Assembly (NCBI GenBank): GCA_028280675.1
Contig: JANQLI010000129.1
Location: forward strand, 1-64,000
Direction: 5' to 3'
Length of the DNA: 64,000 bases
DNA from: Alphaproteobacteria bacterium
GTDB taxonomy: Bacteria > Pseudomonadota > Alphaproteobacteria > SMXP01
Shown: positions 36,622 through 47,068 of the stretch, piece after piece
Position numbering within the stretch: position 1 is the first letter of the stretch
How the letters are laid out: each line of letters opens with the position of its first letter
Position numbers and translations under genes: made by a program
Notes under the pieces: model-generated
What the model was told of the DNA's origin: nothing
Seen by the model: only the letters and a program-made list of their open reading frames with translations
Databases searched by the model: none

Positions 36622-38703
36622 ATGACCATATGTCGTTTAAGCCTCATGGCGATCATGAGCATGTTTTTTATCGCACACGGGTTTGCTGAGGACACCGTGT
36701 CCTACGAACTCAATGTGGATACCAAAATTGTCAATTTTTCAGGACAAGAGGTCGAAGCTCTCGCCCTTAATGGGTCCATCCCTGGTCCGACCATTGAAGC
36801 AACAGTCGGGGATACATTGCGCGTGACCGTCAACAACATGCTTGAGGGGGAAGCCTCTATTCATTGGCACGGTGTGTTGCTACCGCATGAGCAGGATGGC
36901 GTGCCCTATCTTAATACGGTACCGATTCCTGGGAAGACCTCACATACGTTTGAGTTCTCCGTCACCCATGCAGGAACGTATTGGTATCACTCACATACAG
37001 GCCTTCAAGAACAGCGCGGCGTTTATGGATCGATCGTTTTCCATCCGAAAGAGGATGATCCCTATAGGCCTAATCACGACCACGTGATTGTTTTCTCGGA
37101 TTGGACCAATGAAAATCCCAATGCAGTTCTCGCTAATCTGAAACGCGATGGCGATTATTACGCTTTAAAAAAAGGATCGGTTCTGTCTTGGGATAAAGTC
37201 ATCCAAGCAGGGCCGGCGGCCGTCAAGAAACGGCTCACAGATTCCTGGACTCGCATGGGCCCCATGGATGTCTCGGATATTGGCTATGATGCATTTCTCG
37301 CCAATGGCCAGCAATCATCCTCCGTCATGGCCCATGCCGGTGAAACGCTACGTCTACGGATGATTAATGCCTCAGCCTCCAGCTATGTCACGGTTCAATT
37401 TGCAGGTGGTCCAATGACGGTCATTGCGGCCGATGGCATGGATGTAGAGCCTATCGAGGTCGAGAAACTGACTATCGCTCTTGCTGAAACGTATGATGTG
37501 CTTGTGACACTGCCAGAAATGAAGAATTACGAATTACGGGCTACTTCAGTCGACGGCACGGGCTATAGCAGCACCATGATCGGGATGGGGCCAACGGTAA
37601 TGGCCCCAGCACTTGGAAAACCCAACCTGCTCACAATGGACCATGATCACGGTGCCATGGCTGGTATGGCTCACGAGCAAATGGATCATGCACAGATGGA
37701 TCACAGCGGCCACACTATGAGTGACATGACGCATAATAGGGAAACGCTAGCCTCATCAGAGCCGGTGATTGCGCATATGGACGACTATGATTCGTTACGC
37801 GCGCCGCAATCGACACAGCTCCCCGCATCCATGCCAATCCGCGATGTGCATTTGACTTTGACAGGCAATATGGAGCGTTTCGTTTGGTCGTTTAACAATA
37901 AAACCTTATCTGAGGCCGATAAGGTCCTCATCCGCAAAGGCAAAGTAGTGCGGTTCCATCTCACCAATGACACGATGATGGACCACCCACTGCACCTCCA
38001 TGGTCACTTCTTTCGTGTGCTCAACGGCCAAGGGGAGTACAGTCCCCTCAAGCACACAGTCAATGTCCCGGCCATGGGAAAAGTGATGATTGAATTTGCC
38101 GCCAATGAAGAAAAAGATTGGTTTTTTCACTGTCATAATCTCTATCACATGAAAGCAGGCATGGCGCGGGTCATCTCATATGAAGAAAGCTCGCGCTATA
38201 CTGACGCGATCCGCGATCAAATCGCGATGGATTATCACTGGTATCCGAATCGCCAGATCCAAGTCTTCAATCACATGGCAGTAGGCATGTGGCGCATCTC
38301 AAACACCCGCAACGCTTTCGAATTTGAGTTCGACTATGACTATGACACCTATTACGACATAGACCTTGTTTATGAACGGTCCATCACACGTTTCCTGGAC
38401 ATGTATGGTGGCGTTAACAGCGAACGCGATGCACATGAGGATGAAACGAAGGCCATTGCTGGCATCAAATATGTGCTGCCCCTGTTGATCGAATCAGACT
38501 TACGTGTGAACAGTGATGGCCATTGGCGGTTCGGGCTTGAGTCAGAGCTGCAACTCACTGATCGCACGCGGTTCGATTGGCATTGGAACACCGATGAGGA
38601 ATACCGCGTCACACTTGGCTACGACGTGACGAAAAATATCCGTCTGATCGCCAATAGCGATTCTGATTTTGACGCTGGCATTGGCGTGGAAATGCGGTTT
38701 TAA
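36622..38703 (+). CDS. Multicopper oxidase (CopA-like) with C-terminal beta-barrel-like domain
   Basis: The 693-aa protein has a signal peptide without a twin arginine (MTICRLSLMAIMSMFFIAHG), unlike typical Tat-exported CopA. The oxidase domain (about 25-525) holds all four copper motifs: HWHG (about residue 81), YWYHSHTG (123), HPLHLHGH (455) and HCHNLYHMKAGM (503), plus a Met/His-rich insert (about 338-375). Residues 535-693 are extra for an oxidase: alternating polar/hydrophobic strands such as LPLLIESDLRVNSDG and GLESELQLTDRTRFDWHW, ending GIGVEMRF with a terminal Phe. That resembles the CopB outer-membrane barrel. Start by GTGGAG before 36622. Confidence 0.9.
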   Translation: MTICRLSLMAIMSMFFIAHGFAEDTVSYELNVDTKIVNFSGQEVEALALNGSIPGPTIEATVGDTLRVTVNNMLEGEASIHWHGVLLPHEQDGVPYLNTVPIPGKTSHTFEFSVTHAGTYWYHSHTGLQEQRGVYGSIVFHPKEDDPYRPNHDHVIVFSDWTNENPNAVLANLKRDGDYYALKKGSVLSWDKVIQAGPAAVKKRLTDSWTRMGPMDVSDIGYDAFLANGQQSSSVMAHAGETLRLRMINASASSYVTVQFAGGPMTVIAADGMDVEPIEVEKLTIALAETYDVLVTLPEMKNYELRATSVDGTGYSSTMIGMGPTVMAPALGKPNLLTMDHDHGAMAGMAHEQMDHAQMDHSGHTMSDMTHNRETLASSEPVIAHMDDYDSLRAPQSTQLPASMPIRDVHLTLTGNMERFVWSFNNKTLSEADKVLIRKGKVVRFHLTNDTMMDHPLHLHGHFFRVLNGQGEYSPLKHTVNVPAMGKVMIEFAANEEKDWFFHCHNLYHMKAGMARVISYEESSRYTDAIRDQIAMDYHWYPNRQIQVFNHMAVGMWRISNTRNAFEFEFDYDYDTYYDIDLVYERSITRFLDMYGGVNSERDAHEDETKAIAGIKYVLPLLIESDLRVNSDGHWRFGLESELQLTDRTRFDWHWNTDEEYRVTLGYDVTKNIRLIANSDSDFDAGIGVEMRF

Positions 38704-38731
38704 TGCGCGTTCAATCATGAAAGGGAAGTGC

Positions 38732-39577
38732 ATGTCACTCACGCAAATCGGGTCCAATATCTGCTTCGGCGGGCAACAAAATCGCTATCAACATCAATCC
38801 AATGTACTCAACTGCGAAATGGTGTTTTCGGTCTATCTGCCTGCTGCAGCGGAGAACGGGCCATGCCCAATCCTTTATTGGCTGTCCGGTCTCACATGCA
38901 CCGATGAAAACTTTGTCACCAAGGCAGGCGCACAGAAATATGCGGCTGAGCACGGGATCATCATTGTCGCCCCGGACACCAGTCCACGCGGTGAGGGGGT
39001 GCCGGATGATCCCGACGGGGCGTATGACTTTGGCCTCAGCGCTGGATTTTATGTGAATGCGACCGAAGAGCCATGGTCCGTGCATTACAACATGTATGAT
39101 TACATCATCAAAGAACTGCCAACGCTGATCAACGCCAATTTCCCTGTCGATGCTTCACGCGTCGGAATCTTTGGACATTCCATGGGCGGTCACGGCGCGC
39201 TGACTATCGCACTCAAGAATCCTGACATTTATCAATCAGTATCGGCTTTCGCGCCGATTGTGGCGCCGCTCAGATGTCCTTGGGGGCAGAAAGCACTCAG
39301 CAATTATTTAGGCAGCGATCAATCCATATGGGCTGACTATGACACGACCGCATTGATAGCGCGCGGCGAAAACAAAATTCCGCTTTTTGTTGATCAAGGT
39401 CTTGCCGATCAATTTCTTGAAGAGCAATTAAAACCGGAATTGCTTGAAGAAGCGTGTAAAGCCCATGACCACCCGCTCATCCTGCGCCGTCATGACGGCT
39501 ATGATCATTCTTATTTTTTTGTCGCAAGCTTCATGGAAGACCATATCCGCTATCACGCGGAACACTTGTCACGGTAA
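38732..39577 (+). CDS. fghA: S-formylglutathione hydrolase
   Basis: The 281-aa esterase hydrolyses S-formylglutathione to formate and glutathione in formaldehyde detoxification. Visible are YWLSGLTCTDENF, APDTSPRGEGVPDDP, the nucleophile elbow GIFGHSMGGHGAL, and the catalytic His region RRHDGYDHSYFFV near the end, all typical of FghA/FrmB. AAAGGGAA supports the ATG at 38732; an ATG at 38717 is also in frame. It follows the multicopper oxidase gene on the same strand and overlaps the convergent rmlC by nine bases. No partner FrmA gene is in view. Confidence 0.93.
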   Translation: MSLTQIGSNICFGGQQNRYQHQSNVLNCEMVFSVYLPAAAENGPCPILYWLSGLTCTDENFVTKAGAQKYAAEHGIIIVAPDTSPRGEGVPDDPDGAYDFGLSAGFYVNATEEPWSVHYNMYDYIIKELPTLINANFPVDASRVGIFGHSMGGHGALTIALKNPDIYQSVSAFAPIVAPLRCPWGQKALSNYLGSDQSIWADYDTTALIARGENKIPLFVDQGLADQFLEEQLKPELLEEACKAHDHPLILRRHDGYDHSYFFVASFMEDHIRYHAEHLSR

Positions 39578-40135
39578 ATCATAAGTAAAAGGCGAGTCGA
39601 TTTCCGATAATCGGGGAAGTGTGGTGTCTTTTCCAGAAAGCTGCGGCCCATTTTCAGGTAATGGCCAGTCGATCGCGATGTCAGGATCATTCCAGATGAT
39701 TCCGTGATCATTTTCAGGACTATAAAGGGCGGTCACTTTATAGAGGAAGGTGGTGTCTTCGGTTAACGTCACAAAACCATGGGCAAAGCCTTTCGGCACG
39801 AAGAGTTGCGCGCCATTCTCAGCGGTGAGTTCCGCACCGACATACTGTCCAAAAGTCGGCGAGCCATTGCGAATATCCACAGCCACGTCATAAACGGCAC
39901 CTGTGACGACACGCACCAATTTATCTTGCGCAAAGGGCGGGGATTGAAAGTGCAACCCCCGCAACACGCCAACATCTTTGGAAAAAGAATGATTGTCTTG
40001 CACAAAGTCGAGATCAAAACCAGCTTCAGCAAAACGTTGTTGATTCCACGTCTCTGTAAAAAAGCCGCGATCATCGCCAAAGCGCTGTGGGGTGATCAGT
40101 TTGACGTCGGGTATAGCGAGCGTTTCAACCTGCAT
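39569..40135 (-). CDS. rfbC: dTDP-4-dehydrorhamnose 3,5-epimerase
   Basis: RmlC epimerises the dTDP-4-keto-6-deoxyglucose ring at C3 and C5. The 188-aa cupin shows LITPQRFGDDRGFFTETW, QDNHSFSKDVGVLRGLHFQ with the catalytic His, and FVPKGFAHGFVTL. The ATG at 40135 fits the family; a GTG at 40144, overlapping the rmlA stop (GTGA), is an alternative. It is the last gene of the minus-strand rmlB-rmlA-rmlC run. No rmlD is present in the window. Confidence 0.94.
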   Translation of the reverse strand: MQVETLAIPDVKLITPQRFGDDRGFFTETWNQQRFAEAGFDLDFVQDNHSFSKDVGVLRGLHFQSPPFAQDKLVRVVTGAVYDVAVDIRNGSPTFGQYVGAELTAENGAQLFVPKGFAHGFVTLTEDTTFLYKVTALYSPENDHGIIWNDPDIAIDWPLPENGPQLSGKDTTLPRLSEIDSPFTYDLP

Positions 40136-40140
40136 GGGCG

Positions 40141-41010
40141 TCACGAGTCCTTAACGAGATTCATGAGATATTGGCCATAGCCGCTTTTAATCAAGGGCTG
40201 TGCAAGGCGCTCAATATCTTCAGCACTCACCCAATCATTCTGATAAGCAATTTCTTCCAGACACGCGATGCGCAAGCCCTGGCGGCTTTCAATGGTACGA
40301 ACGAAATCAGCAGCCTCTACAAGGCTTTCATGGGTGCCCGTATCAAACCAGCAATGCCCGCGCCCTAAGCGCTCAACACGCAAGTCCCCTTTCTCAAGAT
40401 AAGCCGCGTTTACAGACGTAATCTCAAGTTCGCCGCGATGCGAAGGTTTAATGGCCGCCGCGATATCGACGACATCATTGTCATAAAAATAAAGTCCCGT
40501 CACAGCCCAATTCGATTTTGGGTTTTTGGGTTTCTCTTCAATATTAACAGCCCGAAAACGGTCATCGATCGTGACAACACCGAAGCGCTCTGGGTCATGG
40601 ACATGATAACCAAAAATAGTCGCCCCCGCTTCCTGACTTGATGCGCGGCGCAAACTGTCGGTGAGGCCATGACCGTAAAATATATTGTCGCCAAGAACCA
40701 GGGCACAGGAATCGGTCCCGATGAAATCACGCCCAATAAGAAAGGCTTGCGCAAGCCCATCCGGGCTTGGCTGAATGGCATAAGAGAGATTAATGCCCCA
40801 CTGTGCCCCATCACCAAGAAGCTGGGTAAAGAGAGGTTGGTCCTCAGGGGTCGTGATTAATAAAATATCACGGATCCCCGCCAGCATCAGCGTGCTGAGG
40901 GGATAGTAGATCATCGGTTTGTCGAAGACCGGGAGCAATTGTTTGGAAACAACTTTGGTCACGGGATAAAGCCGTGTGCCTGATCCTCCCGCCAGAATAA
41001 TCCCTTTCAT
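40141..41010 (-). CDS. rfbA: Glucose-1-phosphate thymidylyltransferase
   Basis: RmlA makes dTDP-glucose from dTTP and glucose 1-phosphate. The 289-aa enzyme begins [19 protein letters not shown], followed by [18 protein letters not shown], then [12 protein letters not shown] and [20 protein letters not shown] lies before the ATG at 41010; the extension to 41118 overlaps rmlB and is rejected. Middle gene of the rml operon. Confidence 0.96.
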   Translation of the reverse strand: MKGIILAGGSGTRLYPVTKVVSKQLLPVFDKPMIYYPLSTLMLAGIRDILLITTPEDQPLFTQLLGDGAQWGINLSYAIQPSPDGLAQAFLIGRDFIGTDSCALVLGDNIFYGHGLTDSLRRASSQEAGATIFGYHVHDPERFGVVTIDDRFRAVNIEEKPKNPKSNWAVTGLYFYDNDVVDIAAAIKPSHRGELEITSVNAAYLEKGDLRVERLGRGHCWFDTGTHESLVEAADFVRTIESRQGLRIACLEEIAYQNDWVSAEDIERLAQPLIKSGYGQYLMNLVKDS

Positions 41011-41063
41011 CACGTCTGGTCCTTTCTTCAGTATAAACCTAGATTCATCATGATCAAAGGCAC

Positions 41064-42110
41064 TTAACGTAAACCTAACCTCTCGCCACCATAGGCGTTC
41101 GACTTTGATTGTCCCCAAGAAGAATACTCAAGATACCATTCCACCGTTTTGCGCAGACCTGTGTCAAATGTCTCTTCCGCCTGCCAGCCAAGGTCAATCT
41201 CAATTTTACTTGCGTCAATCGCATAACGGAAGTCGTGTCCTGGGCGATCAGTTACATAGGTGATCAGATCGCGATAAGATCCACCCGCGCGAGGACGTAA
41301 TTCATCCAGTAAATCACATAAAGTATGAACGACTTCGAGATTGGTCCGCTCATTGCGCCCACCGATATTATAGCTTTCGCCGATCACGCCTCGCTCCAAG
41401 GCGAGCACCAAACCTTTGGCATGATCGTCCACATAGAGCCAATCACGGATATTCTCGCCCTTGCCATAGACTGGCATTGTCTCCCCGGCGAGGGCCTTGA
41501 GAATCATCAACGGAATCAGTTTTTCCGGGAACTGATAGGGGCCATAATTGTTCGAGCAGTTGGTCAGAACGACTGGCAAACCATAGGTTTCATGCCAAGC
41601 GCGCACCAAATGATCGGAAGAGGCTTTACTGGCCGAATAAGGCGAACGCGGGTCATAGGGAGTTGTCTCGGTGAACACCCCTTCCGTGTCTAAGCTGCCA
41701 AACACTTCGTCTGTGGAGATATGATGAAACCGGAAGCGGGCACGCGCCGCTTGTGGAAGATGCGTCCAATACGCCGTCGCAATGTCCAACAGAATTTGCG
41801 TTCCAACAATATTAGTTTGAATGAACTGCCCTGGACCATCAATAGACCGGTCCACATGGCTTTCCGCGGCTAAATGCATGATGGCATCGGGTTGATAGCT
41901 CTGAATCACACGAGATACTTCAGCGGCATCGCAAATATCCACTTTTTCAAAGCTATACCGCGGATGACCCTCCGCGCCGGGAATCGCCTCTAAATTGGCA
42001 GCATAGGTGAGCTTATCGAGGTTTATGACGCTATGATCCGAGTTGGCCAGAAGATGTCGAATAACGGCAGACCCGATGAACCCTGCCCCGCCTGTCACCA
42101 AAATACGCAT
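41064..42110 (-). CDS. rfbB: dTDP-glucose 4,6-dehydratase
   Basis: RmlB converts dTDP-glucose to dTDP-4-keto-6-deoxyglucose using bound NAD+. The 348-aa extended SDR shows [32 protein letters not shown], the catalytic STDEVFG and [15 protein letters not shown] (Tyr/Lys), and [10 protein letters not shown]. An AGGATG lies before the ATG. It is first in the minus-strand rml operon and divergent from the glycosyltransferase fusion across 265 bases. Confidence 0.96.
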   Translation of the reverse strand: MRILVTGGAGFIGSAVIRHLLANSDHSVINLDKLTYAANLEAIPGAEGHPRYSFEKVDICDAAEVSRVIQSYQPDAIMHLAAESHVDRSIDGPGQFIQTNIVGTQILLDIATAYWTHLPQAARARFRFHHISTDEVFGSLDTEGVFTETTPYDPRSPYSASKASSDHLVRAWHETYGLPVVLTNCSNNYGPYQFPEKLIPLMILKALAGETMPVYGKGENIRDWLYVDDHAKGLVLALERGVIGESYNIGGRNERTNLEVVHTLCDLLDELRPRAGGSYRDLITYVTDRPGHDFRYAIDASKIEIDLGWQAEETFDTGLRKTVEWYLEYSSWGQSKSNAYGGERLGLR

Positions 42111-42375
42111 GATTTCATCCTAAACCGTTATGAGACATTAATTAAGCCGATTGACCGGATTTCAACGTTTCAATGGTTGTATTAGAGCATCCCTGCCCGC
42201 AGAGCAATCTTATCCCCCATAACAAATCCAGAAAGCCTATAGGATGGATAATTATGTATTCAAAATAAAAAATATTTAGAGAACACGGATAAAGATATAT
42301 TAAAGGCGCAACAGTAAAAACTAGATATCATGCGAATCTCGGAATTGTTGTTAAAATCCGTAGGAATACCCAGCT
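42111..42375. other. AT-rich divergent intergenic region (rml operon / glycan block)
   Basis: The 265-base gap separates rmlB from the first gene of the glycan-assembly block and should hold both promoters. Composition shifts here to visibly AT-rich and stays so downstream. I see no JUMPstart/ops element (GGCGGTAG) and no clear gene. Confidence 0.4.
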
Positions 42376-44577
42376 GTGAAACAGTCAAATGAGATTGCCA
42401 ATCGCACCCTAGGCGGCAAAGTCATCACAAATCTTGTAAACATTTTCAGACTGGTTCTCCAGCATCCACGCCAGAGTTTGCAACGCGTGAACACGCACAC
42501 GCTTAAAAGATTTGTTTATTTGCTGATAAAGCAACCTCATCTGCTACAGGACGTCACCTCACAATATTCCGGTGAATTTAACCGTGAGAAGGCCCCATCC
42601 GTCTACCATTTGAAAAAGTTTAGTCCCGAGGAATTGGATACGCTTGATTGGAGTTTGCCAGACCCTAAGAATCCTGTCGTTAGCGTCATCATCCCAGTTT
42701 ATAATCAACTCAATTATACCTTAAACTGCCTTCTCTCGATTATTGAGAATCCACCGCAATGCAGCTTTGAAGTGATTGTTACCGATGATTGTTCAACCGA
42801 TAACACGGAAGACGTACTCAAACGGATTGAAAACCTTACATATAGACGAAACCCTGAGAATCTTGGCTTTTTACGCTCGTGCAATGCAGCGGCTGAAAAT
42901 GCCAAAGGTGACTATATCTTTTTCCTCAATAATGACACCTTAGTGACGCCCGGATGGCTTGATGAACTCCTCAAGGTTTTTCAATCGCAGCCAGATACGG
43001 GCATTGTTGGCTCCAAATTGATTTTTCCCGATGGATATGTACAAGAATGCGGCGGTATTGTTTGGAGTAATGGTTTAGGATGGAATTATGGGCGAGGGAG
43101 TGACGCTCGTCTCCCAGAATTTAATTATCTTAAAGAATGCGATTATGTTTCCGGTGCAGCGCTTATGATTGGAATATCTCTCTTTCGGGACCTTGGTGGA
43201 TTTGATGAGCGCTATGCACCGGCATATTATGAAGACACCGATCTGGGTTTGGCAGTGCGTGACATTGGAAAAAAAGTGTACGTGCAACCGCTATCCACAA
43301 TTGTCCATTTCGAAGGCGTTTCAAGTGGAACAGATGTGACAGCGGGCGTTAAGAAACATCAAATCGTCAATCATCAAAATTTTCGAAAAAAATGGGGGTC
43401 ACGATTAAGGAGTGATCATCACAATGAACGCACTGATATGTTTACTGCCCGTGACCGATCCAAAGATAAAACATGTGTTCTTGTAATTGATCATTATGTT
43501 CCACACTTTGACCAAGACGCTGGATCGCGATCAACATATCTTTATCTCAAAGCATTGGTTACTGCAGGATACAACGTTAAGTTTTTAGGCGACAATTTCG
43601 CGCAACATGAACCCTACACAACAGAACTGCAGCAATTAGGAATTGAAGTTCTGTATGGAAATTATTATCAAAAATATTGGCGCGACTGGTTAACTCAAAA
43701 CGCACAGCATATTGATGTCGTCTACATACATCGCCCGCATATAGCCAAAAAATATATCGATTTTATACGCGCTAAAAAACAAAAAATAAAAATTATTTAT
43801 TTCGGTCACGATCTCCATTATCTCCGTCTTGAAAGAGAGGCTGTAATATCTTCTAAGCCATCACTCAAAAAGAAAATTGAAAAACAACGCAACGAAGAGT
43901 TTCAGATATTTACAAAGGCCGATCTCGTTTACTATCCCTCGCAGGCTGAAATAGATGAAATCACAAAACACAATCCTGATTTAAACACCCGCGCCATTCC
44001 ACTTTATGTTTTAAGTAACGAAGAAACTCTCCCTTATTCACATGTGGATAGAGAAGGTATATTATTCGTCGGTGGGTTTAATCACCCTCCAAATCTTGAT
44101 GGAATATTATGGTTTATCGAGGAAATATTTCCACGTATTCAAAAAGATATTCCTGATATTCAGTTGCACATCGTCGGCTCCAATATGCCCGACGAACTCT
44201 TGCGTCAAGGAAACAATTTCATCCACGCGCATGGTTATCTGACGGAAGGGGACTTAGAGAGTTTATACCGACAGATACGCCTCTGCATCGCACCATTGCG
44301 TTACGGCGCGGGGGTCAAAGGAAAAATATTAGAATCTATGAAATATGGCATTCCTGTTGTAACAACGGAAACTGGCGCCGAAGGGATACCAAACGCTGCC
44401 TCATGCCTCGATATTCAAGATGATGCGGAAGACTTTGCAATGAGTGTGGTAGATTTGTATAAAAACGAAAATAAATGCCGGGAACTCATAACAAGTGCGC
44501 AAAAGATAATTGAAGAATATTTTAGCGAAGATGCTGTAATGAAAGTGATCAAACGTGACTTCACACCTTTTAAATAA
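42376..44577 (+). CDS. Two-domain glycosyltransferase: GT2 + GT4
   Basis: The 733-aa protein begins with a basic helical segment, then a GT2 (GT-A) domain at about 100-330 with VSVIIPVYNQLNYTL, the metal-site region IFFLNNDTLVTPGWLDEL and DERYAPAYYEDTDLGL. From about 365 a GT4-like (GT-B) domain starts with CVLVIDHYVPHFDQDAGSRS and contains ILFVGGFNHPPNLDGILWF and the donor-site block APLRYGAGVKGKILESMKYG. It therefore likely adds two sugars. The GTG start has AGGA upstream. Its GT4 half is closely related to that of the 47065-49827 product. Confidence 0.88.
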   Translation: MKQSNEIANRTLGGKVITNLVNIFRLVLQHPRQSLQRVNTHTLKRFVYLLIKQPHLLQDVTSQYSGEFNREKAPSVYHLKKFSPEELDTLDWSLPDPKNPVVSVIIPVYNQLNYTLNCLLSIIENPPQCSFEVIVTDDCSTDNTEDVLKRIENLTYRRNPENLGFLRSCNAAAENAKGDYIFFLNNDTLVTPGWLDELLKVFQSQPDTGIVGSKLIFPDGYVQECGGIVWSNGLGWNYGRGSDARLPEFNYLKECDYVSGAALMIGISLFRDLGGFDERYAPAYYEDTDLGLAVRDIGKKVYVQPLSTIVHFEGVSSGTDVTAGVKKHQIVNHQNFRKKWGSRLRSDHHNERTDMFTARDRSKDKTCVLVIDHYVPHFDQDAGSRSTYLYLKALVTAGYNVKFLGDNFAQHEPYTTELQQLGIEVLYGNYYQKYWRDWLTQNAQHIDVVYIHRPHIAKKYIDFIRAKKQKIKIIYFGHDLHYLRLEREAVISSKPSLKKKIEKQRNEEFQIFTKADLVYYPSQAEIDEITKHNPDLNTRAIPLYVLSNEETLPYSHVDREGILFVGGFNHPPNLDGILWFIEEIFPRIQKDIPDIQLHIVGSNMPDELLRQGNNFIHAHGYLTEGDLESLYRQIRLCIAPLRYGAGVKGKILESMKYGIPVVTTETGAEGIPNAASCLDIQDDAEDFAMSVVDLYKNENKCRELITSAQKIIEEYFSEDAVMKVIKRDFTPFK

Positions 44578-44712
44578 CCCTCCTTGCCTTTTGCATTCTC
44601 AACGCTGCGTTATTGTGAACATTCATATTTTTAAGTATGCGTATGGATGAAATTTTTTCCATGAAGACTAATGTTACGAACGCAAACGTCGAATACAGCT
44701 AAGGTTCTGAGG

Positions 44713-45897
44713 ATGATAAGGGTCTATACTTCTTGCACGAAAAGTTATTTGCCGAAAGCGCGTGTGGTTGCTCATTCCCTTAAAGAACACCACCCAGATT
44801 ACTTTTTTTTACTGGTCTTTAGCGATTCGCTCCCTAGAACTTTTAATCTTGAGAATGAGCCCTTTGATGCTGTGTTAACTATTGATGATATGAACATCGA
44901 AGATAAGACGCGATGGATATTTACGCATAATGTCGTTGAGCTTTGCACTGCTGTTAAAGGATATGCCCTGAAATACTTACTCAGTATGGAGAACACGGAT
45001 GCGGTTTTCTATCTTGACCCTGATATATGGGTGCTGAGCTCTTTTGACTCCCTCGTCAACTTATTTAAGCAATATGATATACTTCTCACGCCCCACATTC
45101 TTGCGCCAGAAACTGAGAAATGGGAGATCCATGCGAAGGAAATCGTCACAACTCTCGCCCATGGCGTGTTCAATCTCGGATTCATAGGGATCAAAAATTC
45201 ACCTGAAGGACACGCTTTTGCGGAATGGTGGAAACAACGTCTTATGTATTTTTGCTATGATGACGTCCCGCTTGGAATTTTTACAGATCAACGTTGGTGC
45301 GATCTCGCTCCGATCTTTTTTCCTTCAGCACATATCGTACGCGACAAGGGGTGTAATGTTGCGACATGGAATATTACACACCGTCCCATAACGCGGTCTG
45401 GAGAAACTTTTTACGCTGATAATGAACCGATCAAATTTTATCACTTCACAGGATTTGATGCAGGGAGAAATTTCAGCGACCTATTATTGAAGCACGCAGA
45501 AGAGCATCCAGCAGCACTCGATCTATGGAATGCTTATGGAGATTACCTCAAACAACATGGTCATTCTGATGAATCGTTAAAACATTGGAAATACGAGCAC
45601 TTTGCAAACGGAAAAAGGATCAGTGCAAAGTCGCGCCAAGTCTACCGTGATAATCATGAACTTCAAGAGAACTATCCGGATCCTTTTGCGGAAGGTGAAA
45701 GCAGCTATTATGATTGGTGCAATTCGGTTGGATTGTTAAATGAAGATTCTGATTCTTGGACTCATGAACGTTACGAACTAGAAAGTAAATATGAAAGTCA
45801 AATTGAAAATCTACATGAGGATATAGATCGTATCTATAATTCATTTAGCTGGAAAATTACAATGCCACTTCGCCAGATTAAAAGATTATTTAGCTAA
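44713..45897 (+). CDS. Putative glycosyltransferase, GT-A type
   Basis: The 394-aa protein starts IRVYTSCTKSYLPKARVVAHSL and has a DxD-type metal motif in AVFYLDPDIWVLSSF, then HGVFNLGFIGIKNSPEG, as in GT8-like nucleotide-sugar transferases that extend bacterial glycans. The C-terminus has a short coiled segment and the ending NSFSWKITMPLRQIKRLF, a tail common to many polysaccharide glycosyltransferases. GAGG directly precedes the ATG at 44713. Donor and acceptor unknown. The upstream gap of about 135 bases is AT-rich with no gene seen. Confidence 0.8.
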   Translation: MIRVYTSCTKSYLPKARVVAHSLKEHHPDYFFLLVFSDSLPRTFNLENEPFDAVLTIDDMNIEDKTRWIFTHNVVELCTAVKGYALKYLLSMENTDAVFYLDPDIWVLSSFDSLVNLFKQYDILLTPHILAPETEKWEIHAKEIVTTLAHGVFNLGFIGIKNSPEGHAFAEWWKQRLMYFCYDDVPLGIFTDQRWCDLAPIFFPSAHIVRDKGCNVATWNITHRPITRSGETFYADNEPIKFYHFTGFDAGRNFSDLLLKHAEEHPAALDLWNAYGDYLKQHGHSDESLKHWKYEHFANGKRISAKSRQVYRDNHELQENYPDPFAEGESSYYDWCNSVGLLNEDSDSWTHERYELESKYESQIENLHEDIDRIYNSFSWKITMPLRQIKRLFS

Positions 45898-45973
45898 AAA
45901 GACAATTTAGAGCTCAAGCAATCAATTATAAATATAAACAACAGATTGATATCTTACCCCTTGGAAGACAAAG

Positions 45974-47068
45974 ATGGCAAAACCAGTACTAGTTCTTCAT
46001 ATCGGTCTACCAAAAACAGGCTCCACAGCAGCCCAAGAGTTTCTCTATGCCAATAGAGAATTACTCAAGACGCAGAAAATTTATTATCCCAACACAGGTA
46101 TTATTGATGGAGCGCATCATCTATTAGCTACATCGCTTTTAAAGCGCGTCCCCCCCGCTTTGCAAAAATTACCTCGACCTAACTCGCAAGCGATTTATCG
46201 AGATCTCATAAATAATTTTAATCACTCTGGATGTAATACAATGCTCCTTAGTACAGAGTATTTTTCATTATTTGGTTTTCCATATCAGAAACATGGCCGA
46301 GAATTTATTGCAGATTTTTTTCGTGATTTCGACATACGCATCCTCGCCTATCTTCGCCATCAATTACCCCGCTATGAATCTACGTACAGCCAAGAGGTGC
46401 GAAACGCAAAACTATCCCAACCTGTGTACCACCAAGAATTTTTTCAGGATTTTATATCGCGAAAGGGAAATTACTACACATTTCTAATTGACCAGTGGGC
46501 TGAAACATTTGGAAAGTCAGGACTTATAATCAGGCCTTTTGTACGATCTCTTTTGCACAAGCGGAATATAATATATGATGTACTAGACCAAATTAACGCA
46601 CCCTTAGATGCCACATGGAAATTTCCAATGCACGAAGCTAATCAGGCTCTTTCGTATTATCGTATTGATCTCCTCAACAAACTTACTACCCTGTCACTTC
46701 CTAGAGATGTTAAAGACTCATCTTATGATGCAATATCATCACTTCCGCTTCTTGACTGTGAGCGCGTCAAAACAACCATACTGTCTGACAAAGAGCGGGC
46801 CCTTTTGATCACACAATTTGAAGAAGATAATCAGAAACTAAATTTAAAGTATAAAGATGCTCTCAAAGGCCTTACGCTTGATGCACAACAGTTAGATAAA
46901 ACACCAAAATACCATGAAGGCCTTGATCATATTTTTCTCCATCAATTTGCAGATAAATTCTCCGATAAGCATAATGATCTAGGACGAGAGTTAAGTACAT
47001 TAATCCTCTCACAATGCAAGCAAGACGATATGTTAAAATCATTTGCTGATCAGCTCAATAAACTATGA
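45974..47068 (+). CDS. Sulfotransferase-like protein
   Basis: The 364-aa protein begins LVLHIGLPKTGSTAAQEFL, the PAPS 5'-phosphosulfate-binding loop of sulfotransferases, and has ILAYLRHQLPRYESTYSQEV at the position of the 3'-phosphate-binding motif. It is homologous along about 220 residues to the N-terminal part of the next gene. It likely sulfates a surface glycan. The TGA overlaps the next start (ATGA), so the two are translationally coupled. The gene is clearly AT-rich. I did not see PAPS-synthesis genes in the window. Confidence 0.8.
   Translation: MAKPVLVLHIGLPKTGSTAAQEFLYANRELLKTQKIYYPNTGIIDGAHHLLATSLLKRVPPALQKLPRPNSQAIYRDLINNFNHSGCNTMLLSTEYFSLFGFPYQKHGREFIADFFRDFDIRILAYLRHQLPRYESTYSQEVRNAKLSQPVYHQEFFQDFISRKGNYYTFLIDQWAETFGKSGLIIRPFVRSLLHKRNIIYDVLDQINAPLDATWKFPMHEANQALSYYRIDLLNKLTTLSLPRDVKDSSYDAISSLPLLDCERVKTTILSDKERALLITQFEEDNQKLNLKYKDALKGLTLDAQQLDKTPKYHEGLDHIFLHQFADKFSDKHNDLGRELSTLILSQCKQDDMLKSFADQLNKL

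Noticed and set aside
42111..42375. JUMPstart/ops element before the polysaccharide genes
   Set aside because: No GGCGGTAG or its complement was seen here or in the gap at 56478-56669.
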